A DNA stretch of 64,000 bases from Limnephilus marmoratus (taxonomy: Eukaryota > Arthropoda > Insecta > Trichoptera > Limnephilidae), in NCBI GenBank assembly GCA_917880885.1, contig OU862908.1, positions 8,964,501-9,028,500 on the forward strand. Direction: 5' to 3'. Position 1 is the stretch's first letter. Each line of letters starts with the position of its first letter. Shown one piece after another: positions 1-11,039 of the stretch. Under the pieces are notes generated by a model. The model was given only the letters and a program-made list of their open reading frames with translations. It made no database searches and was not told where the DNA came from. Both the position numbers and the translations under genes were made by a program.

Positions 1-111
1 GGTATTTTCTCTTTTTAACACCGTTTAGATCATATTTCTAATCATTATAGGAAGGGAAACGCAACGATTTCTATGAATTGTTACGAAAACCGATCAAATT
101 AGCGTAAGGGG
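1..111. mobile_element. piggyBac-like miniature element, right end only
   Basis: The stretch closes with a CCTGAGGGG-like end (here GCGTAAGGGG) directly followed by TTAA at 112-115. It matches the internal sequence of copies at 4653, 39896, 47470 and 55655. The left part lies outside the window. TTAA targets are typical of piggyBac; there is no coding capacity. Confidence 0.6.
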
Positions 112-262
112 TTAAAATAAACTTGTTTCCAAATCCCAGGCACTAATAAGCAATTAACTGATTAAATGATCCTACTTGCACTATATATAACAATAATAAA
201 CAATAATAACATGTAGATGACATTTTAACAAGTGATTAAATTATGACGTAATATTAAATAAT

Positions 263-718
263 TAGTGTCCGACCGAAACAGGACTTCTACCGAAACCTAA
301 TCTTCGGAATCTGTCTCAGTTTCGGCTGAAACCGAAATAGAAGGCATTTAGACATGTTAAAACTCTATTATTTATTGAAATTTAGCTAATTTATTACACT
401 TATATAGATAGTTGACATGTGTTAAATGAAATAAAAAACAATAATTGAAGTATGTGAAAAAATATTTAACACATAAAATAATACATAAACTCACAACACA
501 ATCACGCCGGACCGGCCGGCGAACTCAGCTGATGATGGCAGGTGACACACGAGCCACGAACTCACCCGAAGTCAGCCGAACGACGCGCGATAGTTCATGA
601 ACGCAGAGTTTCGGTGCGGTCGAAGATTCGGCAGATTTTTTGCCGAAACTGAAACTGTTGCCGAAAATAGATTTTTTTGCCGAAACTTGCCGAAACTAGA
701 ACCTTCGGTCGGTCACTT
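263..718. mobile_element. non-autonomous hAT element, 456 bp
   Basis: An identical 8-bp TSD, TAAATAAT, flanks the element (255-262 and 719-726). The ends are inverted: TAGTGTCCGACCG on the left, and AAGTGACCGACCG when the right end is reverse-complemented. The first and last 100 bp carry many copies of a CCGAAAC word in both orientations, as expected of subterminal transposase sites. No transposase frame is present. An 8-bp TSD with short inverted repeats is the hAT signature. Confidence 0.85.
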
Positions 719-980
719 TAAATAATGTTCGGTGGACATATATTATAACCGAATATTTCATAGCTTAATGAACACACGAGCTGTTTAGGTAAACTTAAAG
801 AATTCATAACCTGTTCGTATTTTAATTATTTTACGAAAAATTCCTTTTGCAAGTTATTCTGTAAAATATTATTATTGTTTGTTTGCACCCGTAAATACGC
901 AATATAAATGTGAATAAATAGTTTTGTTCGTTTAACAATCCAATTCTTTCAAGAAAGGCGTACGATACAACATGGTACGG

Positions 981-1776
981 CACGGGCGTAGCCAGGTTGT
1001 AGTTTCGGGGAGGGTTCAAGAAATAAAACTACTGAAAGTGCAAAACTCGTGTCGGGGGGGGGGGGGGGGGGGGGGGGGTATTGTCGGACTTTGAATTTGC
1101 TTTGAAAAAAATTATTTTCTATGTAAATACTTAATTTTTTTTTAATGTTTTTTTTTAATAAAATTAATGTAATAAATGTGTATAGAAAATAAAACTTTTC
1201 AAAACAAAATACATAATAAACGCTAGTAGTACATGTTAAAACATTTTAAGCAGTCAAATTATTCTAATAATCACATTTATGCTGACTGACTGTAACACTA
1301 ATCACACACGACCACCACAACACGGGCATGTGCCTAGCATGGTGGTCGAAAAATCCCCAACATTTGTAAAAAAAATTTTCAATAAATAAAGAAACTTTTA
1401 AAAAAAAAAAAAAAAAATACACTATCTGTCTGTAGCACTAATCCTGATATATGTTTATTTAACACTTGTTGCTAAGTAAAATAATAATTTCAAAGTACGT
1501 ATACACTTACCACTGATTAGAAACGGAAATTAGAAACGGAATTCCAAAAAAAAATCAACCGCATTCACCGAAAAAACGGATCTTAAAAGTTAAATTATTT
1601 TATTTCTTTCAGAGGTCCCCATTCATCTTTTTAGATACATAATATCATTTTGAGATGTCAGTGTTACAGATAACATTCTCTTAACTCTCCTTATTTTAAT
1701 ATTATTGATGTTGATATTTTAACTTTTCGGGGGGGGGTTTGAACCCCCAAAACCCCCCCCCCTGGCTACGCCCATG
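981..1776. mobile_element. non-autonomous hAT element, 796 bp, with G/C homopolymers
   Basis: The 8-bp TSD TGGTACGG is exact (973-980 and 1777-1784). The termini are CACGGGCGTAGCCAGG and, reversed, CATGGGCGTAGCCAGG, one mismatch in 16. A long G run (from about 1056) near the left end and mixed G/C runs (1729-1760) near the right end make the subterminal regions complementary. The interior is AT-rich and non-coding. Confidence 0.88.
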
Positions 1777-1834
1777 TGGTACGGTGCTTCAATGATTCAA
1801 TTCAATGATTCAATCCAACATTGCATTTATTTAA

Positions 1835-2056
1835 AAAGTGAAATTTTCTTTAGCACTGTTATGAATTAAAACTCGATGAAACGAAAAGCCACACTAAAAA
1901 GAGAAAATCACATACAACTATGGGATTTAGCCTGCGAGAGAATGAGATAAAATATCGGTCTCCTCTTTGTGCGGTGCTTCGAAGCCTCCTCACTCTTGTC
2001 TTCTTTAGTTTTCTGAAGGTTTCACTTCTACCACGTGTGAACTGCACACATGTATT
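1835..2056 (+). repeat. short interspersed repeat, family T, copy 1
   Basis: About 220 bp running from AAGTGAAA through a GATGAAACGAAAAGC block and a GCCTGCGAGAGAATGAG block to a TTTCACTTCTACC block. The same order occurs, often reversed, at 29028, 30640, 30867, 51243, 53487 and 60548. There is no coding capacity and no clear TSD. It may be a miniature DNA transposon or SINE-like unit; the class is not settled. Confidence 0.65.
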
Positions 2057-3268
2057 TTTTTTTAACCAACTAAACTATTTATTCATATTCATGTTGCTTC
2101 TTTACGGGCTCAAATAAATAATTATATTTTACAGCATTAACTGTGAAAAGGGTTTTTTCCTAAAATAATGAAATCACCGGCATCTATGAACGAGCAGACT
2201 ATGAATTATTTTGAGTTTAAACTTAAACCTTCTGTTAACAAATGGCTGGTATTTTAGTATAATTCTTGAATTCATCATCCAGATTAGATTTTCAGGGTTT
2301 CCACCAGAGAACAACTACACAAACGTAAATACACATCTCGCTGAGGTTAAAAAACAAACCCGCCCTAATTCCATCGGCAATATTATTTGTATTACGCGTT
2401 TATCGGTGGGATCAGGAAGATAACTTATCAAATAATATTGCTAGGTTATTTGTAAGCCGCTATCAAGAAATGCGTACATTTTTTAAATAAAGTAAAATTC
2501 TCCCAACTTCCGTAATAAAAAGCCGAAATTGTCACTTGATGGAGGAATTAGCTTGCAGAGTATTTTCGAACACGCAACCCCAGCTTCTAAACTTCGAACC
2601 ACTAAGCTACAAACCGGTTTATATATTTAGATAAATCATTATTTTAATTACATACATTAACGTAAATTATATAGATCACTTCATTATTAGGTAATTGAAA
2701 TTTGGTTAAAAATATGCTAAACGAAAGTTTAGAAAACGATTAATGAATGTACAATAAAATTGTTAAAAACTTACCAATTAGAATTTGTTTTTCTTGTAAG
2801 GCAAATTAAAAAAAAAACCACCGTATATCGGTAAGTTCGAAAGCGCGTTCGCGACGGTCGACAACGGACTAACTCGAAACTAACGGAAACCAAAGATGGA
2901 AATCAGTTTGCCTTTGCCGCCAACGAAAGTAGCAGTGACAGGCGACCTCAGCGCCGCGCCGCGGAGGAAAAAGTAAACTCACCTCAGGGCAAACTCAGCA
3001 AAGCTTCTAGTCTTGTGATGTGAGGGAATCTGGGCACGATCTGACTTTCTATTTCCTCGGAGAAGTGATGTTCCAGTGCTGTACTGACCTGTACTGTAAG
3101 TCAAAAGTGGGAAATTGCCCTTGCTGACGGCTGCCTTCAGCGGCTGGGTGGAAATGGATTTAAAATTATGAAAAAGCAACAAAAAATAGCCATTAGAAAA
3201 AAAAACATTAAACGTATTAAAGATTAGATATGGCGAACACACTTTTTTAACATTCATGACGACTTAAA
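2057..3268. other. no gene; unique-looking DNA with a CpG-rich patch
   Basis: Mostly AT-rich sequence without a convincing frame. Between about 2825 and 2985 the composition changes sharply to CpG-rich (GCGCGTTCGCGACGG, GCGCCGCGCCGCGG), unlike the surroundings. This could be a promoter or first exon of a host gene, or the end of an unrecognised element. The 92-codon reverse frame at 2979-3257 has no recognisable domain. Confidence 0.35.
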
Positions 3269-3276
3269 GGCATTAC

Positions 3277-3979
3277 TAGGGATGAAATGTTTTTAAAAAT
3301 ATCGATATATCGATATCGATATATATCGAATTAGTCGATATTGATATATCGATATATCGGTCTAGTAGGTCGATATATCGATATTTCTTCTTTTTTTGAA
3401 AGCTTAAAGAAATTCAATGTAGTTTTAGTTACATGAAACGTTCATCGATTAGGTTTGTATGTAATTTTTTATACTTTTTTATGAATATTAAAATTTGTGA
3501 ATAATCACAAATTTTAGACAGGTATATAAAATGTTTTTTTTATTCATAAATTTATTTAAAAAAAAATTATTCCATTATTTTGCACCAGCTATCGGACTTA
3601 AAAACTTTAAAAATTTGACAGTCTGCTTCCTTGTAGCCGGTTTCTGCTTTGAGTTATAGTGGCTCCTGACTTTGAAAAAAGATGTTCAGAAGCAACACTT
3701 GTTGCCACAATTCGTAGATGACTCATTGCTACTTTAAACAGATTGGGATATACATCTTGCATCTGTTGCCATGTTTCAAGAATGTTTACTTTTGGTGAAT
3801 TTTCAAGAGCAGAAAGATATAATAATAGCATTTTACGCGATTTTGTGGGTATTTTAATTTGGGTGGGTTTTTCGATATTTCGATACGATATATTGAGTTT
3901 TTCGATATTGAAATATCGATATTTCTAGGGGTCGATATATCGAAATTTATCGGTTTTCCGATATATCGTTGCATCCCTA
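3277..3979 (-). mobile_element. internally deleted hAT element, 703 bp
   Basis: The 8-bp TSD GGCATTAC is exact (3269-3276 and 3980-3987). The termini are TAGGGATGAAATG and, reversed, TAGGGATGCAACG. Both subterminal regions (3295-3400 and 3875-3970) are packed with ATATCGATATATCG-type words in both orientations. The interior retains a reverse-strand fragment of the transposase C-terminus. It looks like a deletion derivative of a full-length hAT element. Confidence 0.9.
3607..3831 (-). pseudogene. hAT transposase C-terminal dimerisation domain fragment
   Basis: A 74-residue reverse frame reads YPNLFKVAMSHLRIVA and then a SEHLFSKSG motif followed by R-N-R-L, the characteristic hATC dimerisation block (family consensus S-E-R-x-F-S-x-x-G). 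The catalytic DDE region and BED zinc finger are absent, so this is a remnant. It lies wholly inside the TSD-flanked hAT element at 3277-3979, which independently confirms that element's class. Confidence 0.85.
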
Positions 3980-3987
3980 GGCATTAC

Positions 3988-4648
3988 GTACTTGTACTTA
4001 AACATTAACATTATATATGGCTACTCACAAGCCAAAAATATGCATCTTATATCGCCACGAATATAGGTAATAGGCATACAAATCACTCGGCAAACGGTGT
4101 CTAGAGGTCACGGTTTTAAGCACAAAAGTGTTTTTTTTTATTTATTTTGTGAATAATTTTATAAGAAAGAAAAAAGTTAATCAATGAAAACCGTCACAGT
4201 TAATTTTTGCCATAAAATTGTGTATTTAAAAAGTTGTTTCTTATATGCGTTCATACATTTCTAGTGAAAAATACATTCTTTAGTAGTTTAAGTTTTTTAT
4301 TTTTTAAATTTATTTTAATTCTTCTTAATGGAAGCAACCTTATTTTAATTATGTTTGGTAAGAAGGGCTTCAATTTATCCAAAGCATATTTTTGTATTTA
4401 TAATGTAAATCAGTTCGTTGTAAAAGATTGATAGAAAATAGTGGTCGAACATTAATCTTCCTTCGCCTTAATCCTTTCGGACCATAGGTATTTTTGAAAA
4501 GACGTAGATTACATAATTTTTAACTCACAACTTTTTAGGCCTAATTAAAATTGGCGGTTTTCATTTTTAAATTGGATTTGAGGAAATAGATAATTTACAG
4601 ATTTGCTAGTTATTGTTTGCATAATGCGTAAGTGTTTGGATTTGTGTA
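3988..4648. other. no recognisable feature
   Basis: AT-rich sequence without a frame resembling a known domain, without an inverted repeat, and without a copy elsewhere in the window that I could see. Confidence 0.4.
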
Positions 4649-4652
4649 TTAA

Positions 4653-5178
4653 TCCATCAGGCTAATTTGTTCACTTTTCGGAACAATTCATATAGGTCTC
4701 CTATAATCGTTATATCTCCCTTACTATCATGGTTAGAAATATGATCTAAACGGTATTGGAAAGAATAAAACACCACCATACATATTCAAGTTCAAAAGTT
4801 AACCACAAAATATTTTAAAATACGCCTTTAGGAAAAAAAATTATGAAATCTTTTTATTAATTATTTTTACATGAAACGAAAAAAAGGAAGGTGATGATAA
4901 TGTTTACAATACATTTGTGTGTTTTTATTTTTTTGGTTACCATTAATTTTAGTTAGTAAAAACGGTAGGTGTGCCATTTTTTAAACTTTTTAAGGTTGTT
5001 TTCTATTTAAGAAATAAATTAGTTATTTCTAAAAACAAAATTTGAAAGCGTATTTCAACACATTTCTAAAACAGTTTTTAGTTTTCGAATAAGTTCACAA
5101 ATACTCCATTTATTTGAATTTTATCACAAAGCGGAAATTTTCTGAACTACTGACAGAATATGGTCGAGGCTTGAGAGG
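4653..5178. mobile_element. piggyBac-like miniature element, diverged
   Basis: Begins after TTAA (4649-4652) with a degraded terminus TCCATCAGGCTAATTTG. It shares the internal blocks GGTCTCCTATAATCG, ATGGTTAGAAATATGATC and a TTTCCGC-type 3' block with the copies at 39896 and 47470. The right end is degraded (GAGGCTTGAGAGG) and its TTAA is lost. No coding capacity. Confidence 0.6.
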
Positions 5179-5179
5179 T

Positions 5180-6136
5180 TCACTGCCTTGGGGCCTCCTC
5201 AACGCATAATTCGGCCCTGAGTGTTCTTGTTTCTTGCCTCTTGCATCTTTCCTCTTACCTCTCTGTTCACTTGTTATAATAAATGGGAACACACGTGGAA
5301 ATCCCCGGAGATTGTAAATAAAAATAAGAAAGTAATTGTACAGCAATTGTTCTGCTAGCTGAATGGATCTGTTTCACTTATAAATAATCTCACTATGTAT
5401 TTACAGGTAATTAAATTATGAAACACGATTCATATAAGTATAAAAATATTACTTCTTCAATCTTAGCAAACATACTTTGTGGCATCCATAGACATCCAAA
5501 TTCAATAGACCAGAAGATACAGATGAGGGGTAAAACCAAACTCAAGGGAGGGGAAGAGGTGAAAGACGACTGTGATTTGTTAAAAAATCAATCTGACAGT
5601 ATATAGGCATCTTGCATTATAATATCACCATTTAGTTCTTAAAAGCAAAATCTGCTTTGAATGAATAGACCTTTTTACATGGGAGCGCGAATTGCTTGCC
5701 ACGTTAATAACATATTTGCGAACGCCAAATGCTCGCCCCGAAAAGGTTCGCCCCTATTCACATAGCAATGTTTTGTTGCCGTATTTAGTTAAGACACTTT
5801 TACAAATGTTTCATAATTTACCCAGTGTAACCAGTGACGAGCTCACTGGAGAAACGCCCACATTCGCTATGTTCTAGGTACCTAGGTAGGTGATAGCACA
5901 AGCTCTCATATATTGCTGTGTTATTTGGTAAAATGTATGGATGTTAGCTCTACGCTGTTCAGGACAAGAATGATGACGTCACATTTTTTTTTATTCAAGC
6001 GAGGCTTTCGTAAGCCCAGCTGGCTCCAAGGCGGAGCTATAGCCGGCTCCATGGGCTAGGGGGAAATAATACGTTTTTATCACTTTATCAGGGCAGGTCC
6101 AGATATATTCATATGTCCGTGGTGGCATCATTATAA
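5180..6136. other. no gene recognised
   Basis: No convincing coding frame. A GC-rich piece near 6000-6060 (GGCTGGCTCC/GGCGGAGC-like words) stands out but matches nothing I recognise. Confidence 0.35.
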
Positions 6137-6345
6137 TATAATGAAAATCAAATCACTTTGTTTAAACCACTATTTAATTATCAGTCATTTATCACTGTCA
6201 ACATGTTTCAATAACAAAATAAATAATAGTGTTAATAAATATTTTATTAACATCTCGTCCTGATGAAGATAACGTTGTTATTGAAACATGCTGACAGTGA
6301 TAATTAAATAGTGGTTTAAACAAAGTGATTTGATTTTCATTATAT
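6137..6345. mobile_element. compact palindromic Penelope-like terminal repeat pair
   Basis: Two arms face each other. The left arm (6137-6222) is the reverse complement of the right arm (6250-6345), separated by about 27 bp. The right arm begins beside CTGATGA and continues through GAAAC to a block ending TGATTTGATTTTCATTATA. The same terminal design, diverged, bounds the insertion at 10970-13064. Inverted terminal repeats carrying hammerhead-like motifs are known from Penelope-like elements. No reverse transcriptase or GIY-YIG frame is present. Confidence 0.6.
6250..6300 (+). ncRNA. hammerhead-ribozyme-like motif, copy 1
   Basis: The core words CTGATGA (6260-6266) and GAAA (6283-6286) flank a hairpin with ATAAC/GTTAT pairing. 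The GTC before the core pairs with a GAC after it, giving a short stem I. Stem III would be only ACATG-like, and the position equivalent to U16.1 is C here, so self-cleavage is doubtful for this copy. One extra A lies between the CTGATGA core and stem II compared with the canonical fold. Confidence 0.5.
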
Positions 6346-6359
6346 AAAAATATTAATTT

Positions 6360-6560
6360 CGATTATGAGACTGCAACTCCATCATCATTATCATCATCTT
6401 CCCCTTATTCTATTCGGTTCGGGGACCTACTGCATCGACAAGGCTTTTCTCCATGCGTCCCTGTCTTGTGCTGCTTGTTCGGCCTCCGTCCATGGCAGTC
6501 CCATCCTCTCCTCATACAGTTTCTGGAGTTGCCTCGCCCAACTCTGCTTTAAATAAATTC
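6360..6560. repeat. probable interspersed repeat fragment
   Basis: A short (ATC)n-like start followed by a GC-richer segment with GTTCGGGGACC and CCATGCGTCCCTGTC words, resembling non-coding tails of insect retroelements. No frame is conserved. Classification is weak. Confidence 0.25.
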
Positions 6561-7255
6561 TAGAACTTGGGTTTGATTTATAATTTATTTAAAAAATTTA
6601 GATTGTGGGAATAATTTAGATTGGCTATAAAGTAGGTACCTACCAACAAGAATAAATTTATTTTAATTAAGTAACTAAAAATTCTACATCCGAAACGTTT
6701 AACTATTCAACTTTACTAACGGTGTTCATTTGAAAGGTATATTTCTCATCATCTGCATCTCTAAAATTAACAATGATTGTTTTTGAAATGCTATCCTGAG
6801 ACAAATACTTTCAGCTTTACAAATCCTACAATTTTAATATCCCTGGATCTTTATCTCGTCATTTTAATACTTGAATAGTATTTAGTTACCTACTTAATTA
6901 AGAGCCAGCATATCAATTTTATCCTCGCTAGTTTGTTTATTTTTTATTATTGTGCATCAGACCATAATTCCATTGCAATACAATTTAGTCGCCATATCAG
7001 CATGTACACAGGTGACCCTAAAAATAGTTTTAGGGCATTTAGAAAATAGTCACACACATCCAAATGGTTTGCAAGTAGGTACATTTAACAGCACCACTCC
7101 CCTCGTCATGCTATGCTTTGCCAGGACGTCGGTTCTGCCGTTCGGTACTCTGAACAGGTCATGGTATCGCCCCCGCTGTAGTGTTAAGGTATATATAAAT
7201 CACAGCATCCCAAGAGGAATAGGCTATCGATGATGTTTTCCAAATTTTGAAAGAC
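6561..7255. other. no recognisable feature
   Basis: AT-rich, without a supported gene. The 93-codon forward frame at 6952-7233 has no recognisable motif and no repeat copy, so it is left uncalled. Confidence 0.35.
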
Positions 7256-7259
7256 TTGC

Positions 7260-7560
7260 TTTCCGCCTAGTTTCCAGACTCACAGAAACAGTTTCCTCAT
7301 TAAGTCAATATGGTGCATGAACCTTGGATAAGTTCCATGCGTCTGCATAAAGACATACCTGAGGATTTTTTTCTGGACTTGCTCCAACAAATCAATGTTC
7401 TTCCGGTGGTACGGTGCCCAAACATCACTCGCGTATTCCAGCTTACTTCTTAGTATGCCATCGAACAATGCTAGCATAGCTTCTTTGTTATTAAACTGCT
7501 TGCATGTTCTGATGATGAACCCAATAAGTTTATAGCAAGACTGAGTGAGCTACTATATGT
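7260..7560 (-). pseudogene. LINE ORF2 fragment downstream of the reverse transcriptase
   Basis: The reverse frame carries SKLEYASDVWAP and LLEQVQKKILRYVF. This is the conserved block after the RT thumb of Jockey/CR1-type LINEs, where family members show S-x-L-E-Y-x-S-x-V-W. The frame starts near 7560 (KLIGFI...) and stops at 7280. There is no RT core and no 3' tail. It is an isolated, truncated remnant. Confidence 0.75.
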
Positions 7561-7769
7561 GGTCATAAAATATCAGTTCGGGATTGACACATTTTTTTTT
7601 ATGTCGAAGTCTTATCTGGTTGTCAACGATTATTCAGATAAAGCGTCTAGATCAGCTTATATTTTAAAACAATCTTGTTGGGAGGTTAGCACATAATCAA
7701 TGTAGTAAGCAGTAATAACACGTTGTAGCGGGATAATTGAATAAATTACGGTAATCACAATAAGTCTCT

Positions 7770-7850
7770 ATTTACCTCCGTAGTCCAGTGGGTAAGACTC
7801 TTGACTCACAATCCGGAGGTCGCGGGTTCGAATCCGGCATGCGCAAGTAA
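7770..7850 (+). repeat. tRNA-like SINE head (pol III A and B boxes)
   Basis: An A-box-like TAGTCCAGTGGG and a perfect B box GGTTCGAATCC lie at tRNA-like spacing, with a GCGGG/CCGGC arm around the B box. The acceptor strands do not pair as a 7-bp stem (only TTTAC/GTAAA further out), so a functional tRNA is unlikely. A tRNA-derived SINE head or tRNA pseudogene is more likely. Confidence 0.6.
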
Positions 7851-7904
7851 ATTTTATTTGATTAATTTGTGTTATCTCACAATTAATTCATTTAAAATAA
7901 TGTA

Positions 7905-8165
7905 TAGTATATTTGCGGCATGTTCCAGAGTGGAAGATACTATCAGTATCGCCCTGGTGTAAGACCACCATTCAGAATTGAAACGTTGCTTGAAAATGGC
8001 TTTAGCCGTGTTTAGTGACCAGATCTGAATAGCCAGGTACTTCCCAACCTTCCTCTTCCCCACCTCCTTCCCCTTACCACTACCTTCAGCCTCACAACAT
8101 ACCCCAATTGGGGATGCCATAGTCTCACTGGCTCCAGACGGGAGCAGTTGAGATTCTTGTGCGGT
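7905..8165. repeat. interspersed repeat, family S, copy 1
   Basis: Contains a GACCACCATTCA block, a TTCCCAACCTTCCTC block and a GGGATGCCATAGTC block, found again at 35800-36055 and, reversed, around 17376-17530 and 37780-37885. No frame or terminal repeat was recognised. Probably a non-autonomous retroelement or MITE. Confidence 0.55.
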
Positions 8166-8265
8166 ATTCGCTGTAAAAAAAAAAAATTAGAGTAGGTACA
8201 ATCAATTTGCAAGTATGACACAGTTCAATAATTATAAAACAATACAAAACTACAACAATAAATAG

Positions 8266-8876
8266 TAGAGATGAAACGGATATCCGGTAACTATCCGGTA
8301 TCCGGCCTAGCCGGCCTAAATTTACTATCCGGCCGGATACCGGGTATTCAAAAACTACGAAAATTTCTGATAATAAAACGAAATACATTAATCTTTGTGA
8401 GGTAAATATCAGTAAAATGGTTTAAAATTATGACGGTTTTATTTAAAGTCGAAAAAGTTAAAAAGCCATACCTTAAGGCCTTCCAAAAAACTAAAATTTG
8501 CTTCTGAGATATTCACTCTAATGATAAATACATAAATTGTAAATATCTAAACTAAAAACTTTTAGTAAAAACTTACGAAAACCACGCAGAGTAGTGAAAA
8601 CTTAAATTAACATGATTAACTAATCACAACCACCATTATAGTGACCTAAAAATCGTAAAAAAACACAGAGATTATTGAAATGATTAAATACTGACATCGA
8701 TGACGATCACTCACGAATACTCACGATGGCAACCAAAACCGCCCGAATTGATCTGATCGCGTTCGCCGCACCTGTGCGGCGCTAAACTCGTCACGACATG
8801 CAACAAGACAATGCGCCGAATATCCGGCCGGGGGATATCCGGCCATCCGGCCAAACAACTATCCGTTTCATCTCTA
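8266..8876. mobile_element. non-autonomous hAT element, 611 bp
   Basis: The 8-bp TSD ATAAATAG is exact (8258-8265 and 8877-8884). The ends TAGAGATGAAACGGATA are perfect inverted repeats of 17 bp. Subterminal zones (8275-8345 and 8818-8860) hold repeated ATCCGGCC words in both orientations. The interior has no transposase frame. The TIR family (TAGxGATGxAACG) is close to that of the element at 3277, which suggests related transposases. Confidence 0.92.
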
Positions 8877-9016
8877 ATAAATAGCCCAAAGGAAACTAAT
8901 TGTTCCCTTAACCGCTCGTTAAACCTTTTAACAAAAGGGTTACGAGTATTCACTTTGGATTAGCTGAAAGAATTTCAGTACTGCCAGAGGTTTTTCCTTG
9001 AAGAGTTGCCACACCT

Positions 9017-10640
9017 TTTTTTTTTTTTAATTTTATTTATCTCATTTCTTTGTACATATAATGTATAATAGCAAATAGTATACATATAATAACATAATAT
9101 ATAATAACAAATAGTATGAACAAGAAATGAAAACCCACTAAGGCACTGCCTGAGAGTGGGTAATATTAAAACAAAATACTATATTTCTAAGTACCCAAAG
9201 TATAAAATAGACTTAAAAAGCATATAAAATATAAAATTAGTATTTCATACGTAGAACAAGTGAAAAAGGTTTTTTTTCAGCTATTATAAAATTAAAATAA
9301 AAATATGGAAAAAACATACTGATTTCATTTTTTTTTTTTAGTTATTATAAAAAAATAAACAGAAAACATATTGTACTACAGTTTAGAAAGTTACAGAAAG
9401 TGTGTTGTAGAAGTAAGGATAAATTTATAGAAATAGCGTTTCAATATCTACATTATTCAACCATAATTTTACCTCTTTTACATATTTTATCATTTTATTT
9501 ATCATTTGAGTTTGTAGTGGTAGAAGGTTAAATGAACGAGGACCAATGAAACTGCTATGTGTCGGCAATAATTTAGTATTGGTTTGTGGGGTGTAAAAAA
9601 TATTATTATTTATTCTTTTGCTCATTCTGTTTTCATTTATTTCGAAATTATTTTTGTTTTCAAATGCATATTTCAAAGTTTGTAATATAAATAATTTTCG
9701 TATATTAAATATTTTAGTTTCTTTGTATAATAAGTTAGTCGAGAATGTTTTATTTTTGTTATATATGACTTTAATCATGTGTTTTTGAATTATTTGTAGA
9801 GGCTTAATAAATGTATCAAGTGCACCACCCCATCCTATAATGCCATAAGTGATTGATGATTGCACCAGGGAAAAGTAGATCATTTTCAATTTTTCAATGT
9901 TTAGTACTTCCTTAAGTCTATAAAATATGTAGGTCAGATATCTTAATTTAGAAGTGATTCGATTAATGTGTGTTTTCCAATTAAGATTTATATCTATTGA
10001 TACTCCTAAATATTTTATATTTTCGACATTAGTGAGTTCGTTGCACATGAAGCACATTTCTTGATTGCAACTAGTATTATGGATTCTAATTTTAAGGTTG
10101 TCTGTAGGTTTATTTTTAATGGTTTTATAAAAGGTAAATAAAATGTTTTGCTATAGTTTAAAACGAGTTTGTTGTATTTTAGCCATGTTGAAACCATTGA
10201 AATACAATCAGTTGCTTTCGAAAAAGTTTCTTTCCAATGATTACCATCCACTATTATTGCCGTGTCGTCGGCGCAAGAAACAATTTTACCAGGGATTACA
10301 AAATTACATAAATCATTAATATAAATTAAGAATAAAATCGGGCCTAGCACAGTTCCCTGTGGAACTCCATTTTTTATCTTTGACTCTGAACTATAATTAT
10401 TCCCATTTTTGTTTTTTTGTGTTCTGTCTGTAAGATAGTTAGAGAGTAGTTTTAATGTGTCTTTTTTGAAGCCGAATTGATTTATTTTTGTAATGAGTAA
10501 ATTATGATTTACGGTGTCGAAAGCTTTTCTTGAATCTAGGAATATGGCAAGACATTTTTTTTTTATCGAAAGATGAGTATATCTTTTTTGTCAATTCATA
10601 TATCGCATCCTCGGTGCTTAGGTCTTTACGAAAGCCGTAT
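9017..10640 (-). mobile_element. 5'-truncated non-LTR retrotransposon (CR1/L2/Jockey-like)
   Basis: Read on the reverse strand, RT motifs appear in order: YGFRKDLSTEDAI near 10630, LDSRKAFDTVNHNLL near 10535, GVPQGTVLGPILF near 10350, CADDT near 10270, NKLVLNYSKT near 10170, then YLGVSIDINLNWKTHI. A long C-terminal region ends at 9425. A 3' UTR of about 400 bp with AATAAA ends in an A run (plus-strand T run at 9017-9028). The coding frame is broken by frameshifts near 10560 and 10050. The 5' half, including the endonuclease, is missing, as expected of aborted target-primed reverse transcription. Confidence 0.85.
9425..10640 (-). pseudogene. LINE reverse transcriptase and C-terminal region, frameshifted
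   Basis: Three successive reverse frames cover the RT fingers, palm and thumb and the C-terminal domain. The catalytic box reads CADDT rather than the usual YADD, so its first residue is substituted. The C-terminus has the ITYGIIGWGG block and a TLKYAFENK block typical of CR1/L2/Jockey-like LINEs. The frames are 10640-10560, about 10555-10015 and 10057-9425. The exact clade is uncertain without a tree. Confidence 0.8.
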
Positions 10641-10955
10641 TATATTCATTATATTCATCTGTATGGCCGAACGGCGGGGTGCAAAATCTAACCAATAGCA
10701 TCCCTCGCCCCTTAATAGTAAAAAAGAGAAGGTAATCAAGATATAATAACTCTCAATTTACGCTCGAAATATGAAATGGCTTGTTAGAACGACTCTATGA
10801 TTATAGAGAAACGTGTTTCTTTGCAAAAGCAACCATCATCATATGTTCAAATATTAACGAAATCTGTTTTTACGCGACTTTATTAATGAGTTGATTTTTG
10901 ATGAGGTCCCCACAGTCTGCACGGTGCCATATTATGCGGGTAATCTAATTTTAAA
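10641..10955. other. no recognisable feature
   Basis: Non-coding AT-rich DNA between the LINE 5' truncation point and the Penelope-like insertion; I see no repeat copy or domain. Confidence 0.35.
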
Positions 10956-11039
10956 TACTTAATAATTGTATAATGAATAACAGATCACTTTGTATAAACC
11001 ACTATATGTATTATAAACAATATCTACATGTCATTTATT

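Noticed and set aside
7770..7850. A functional tRNA gene
   Set aside because: The A and B boxes are good but the acceptor stem does not pair, so it was called a SINE head instead.
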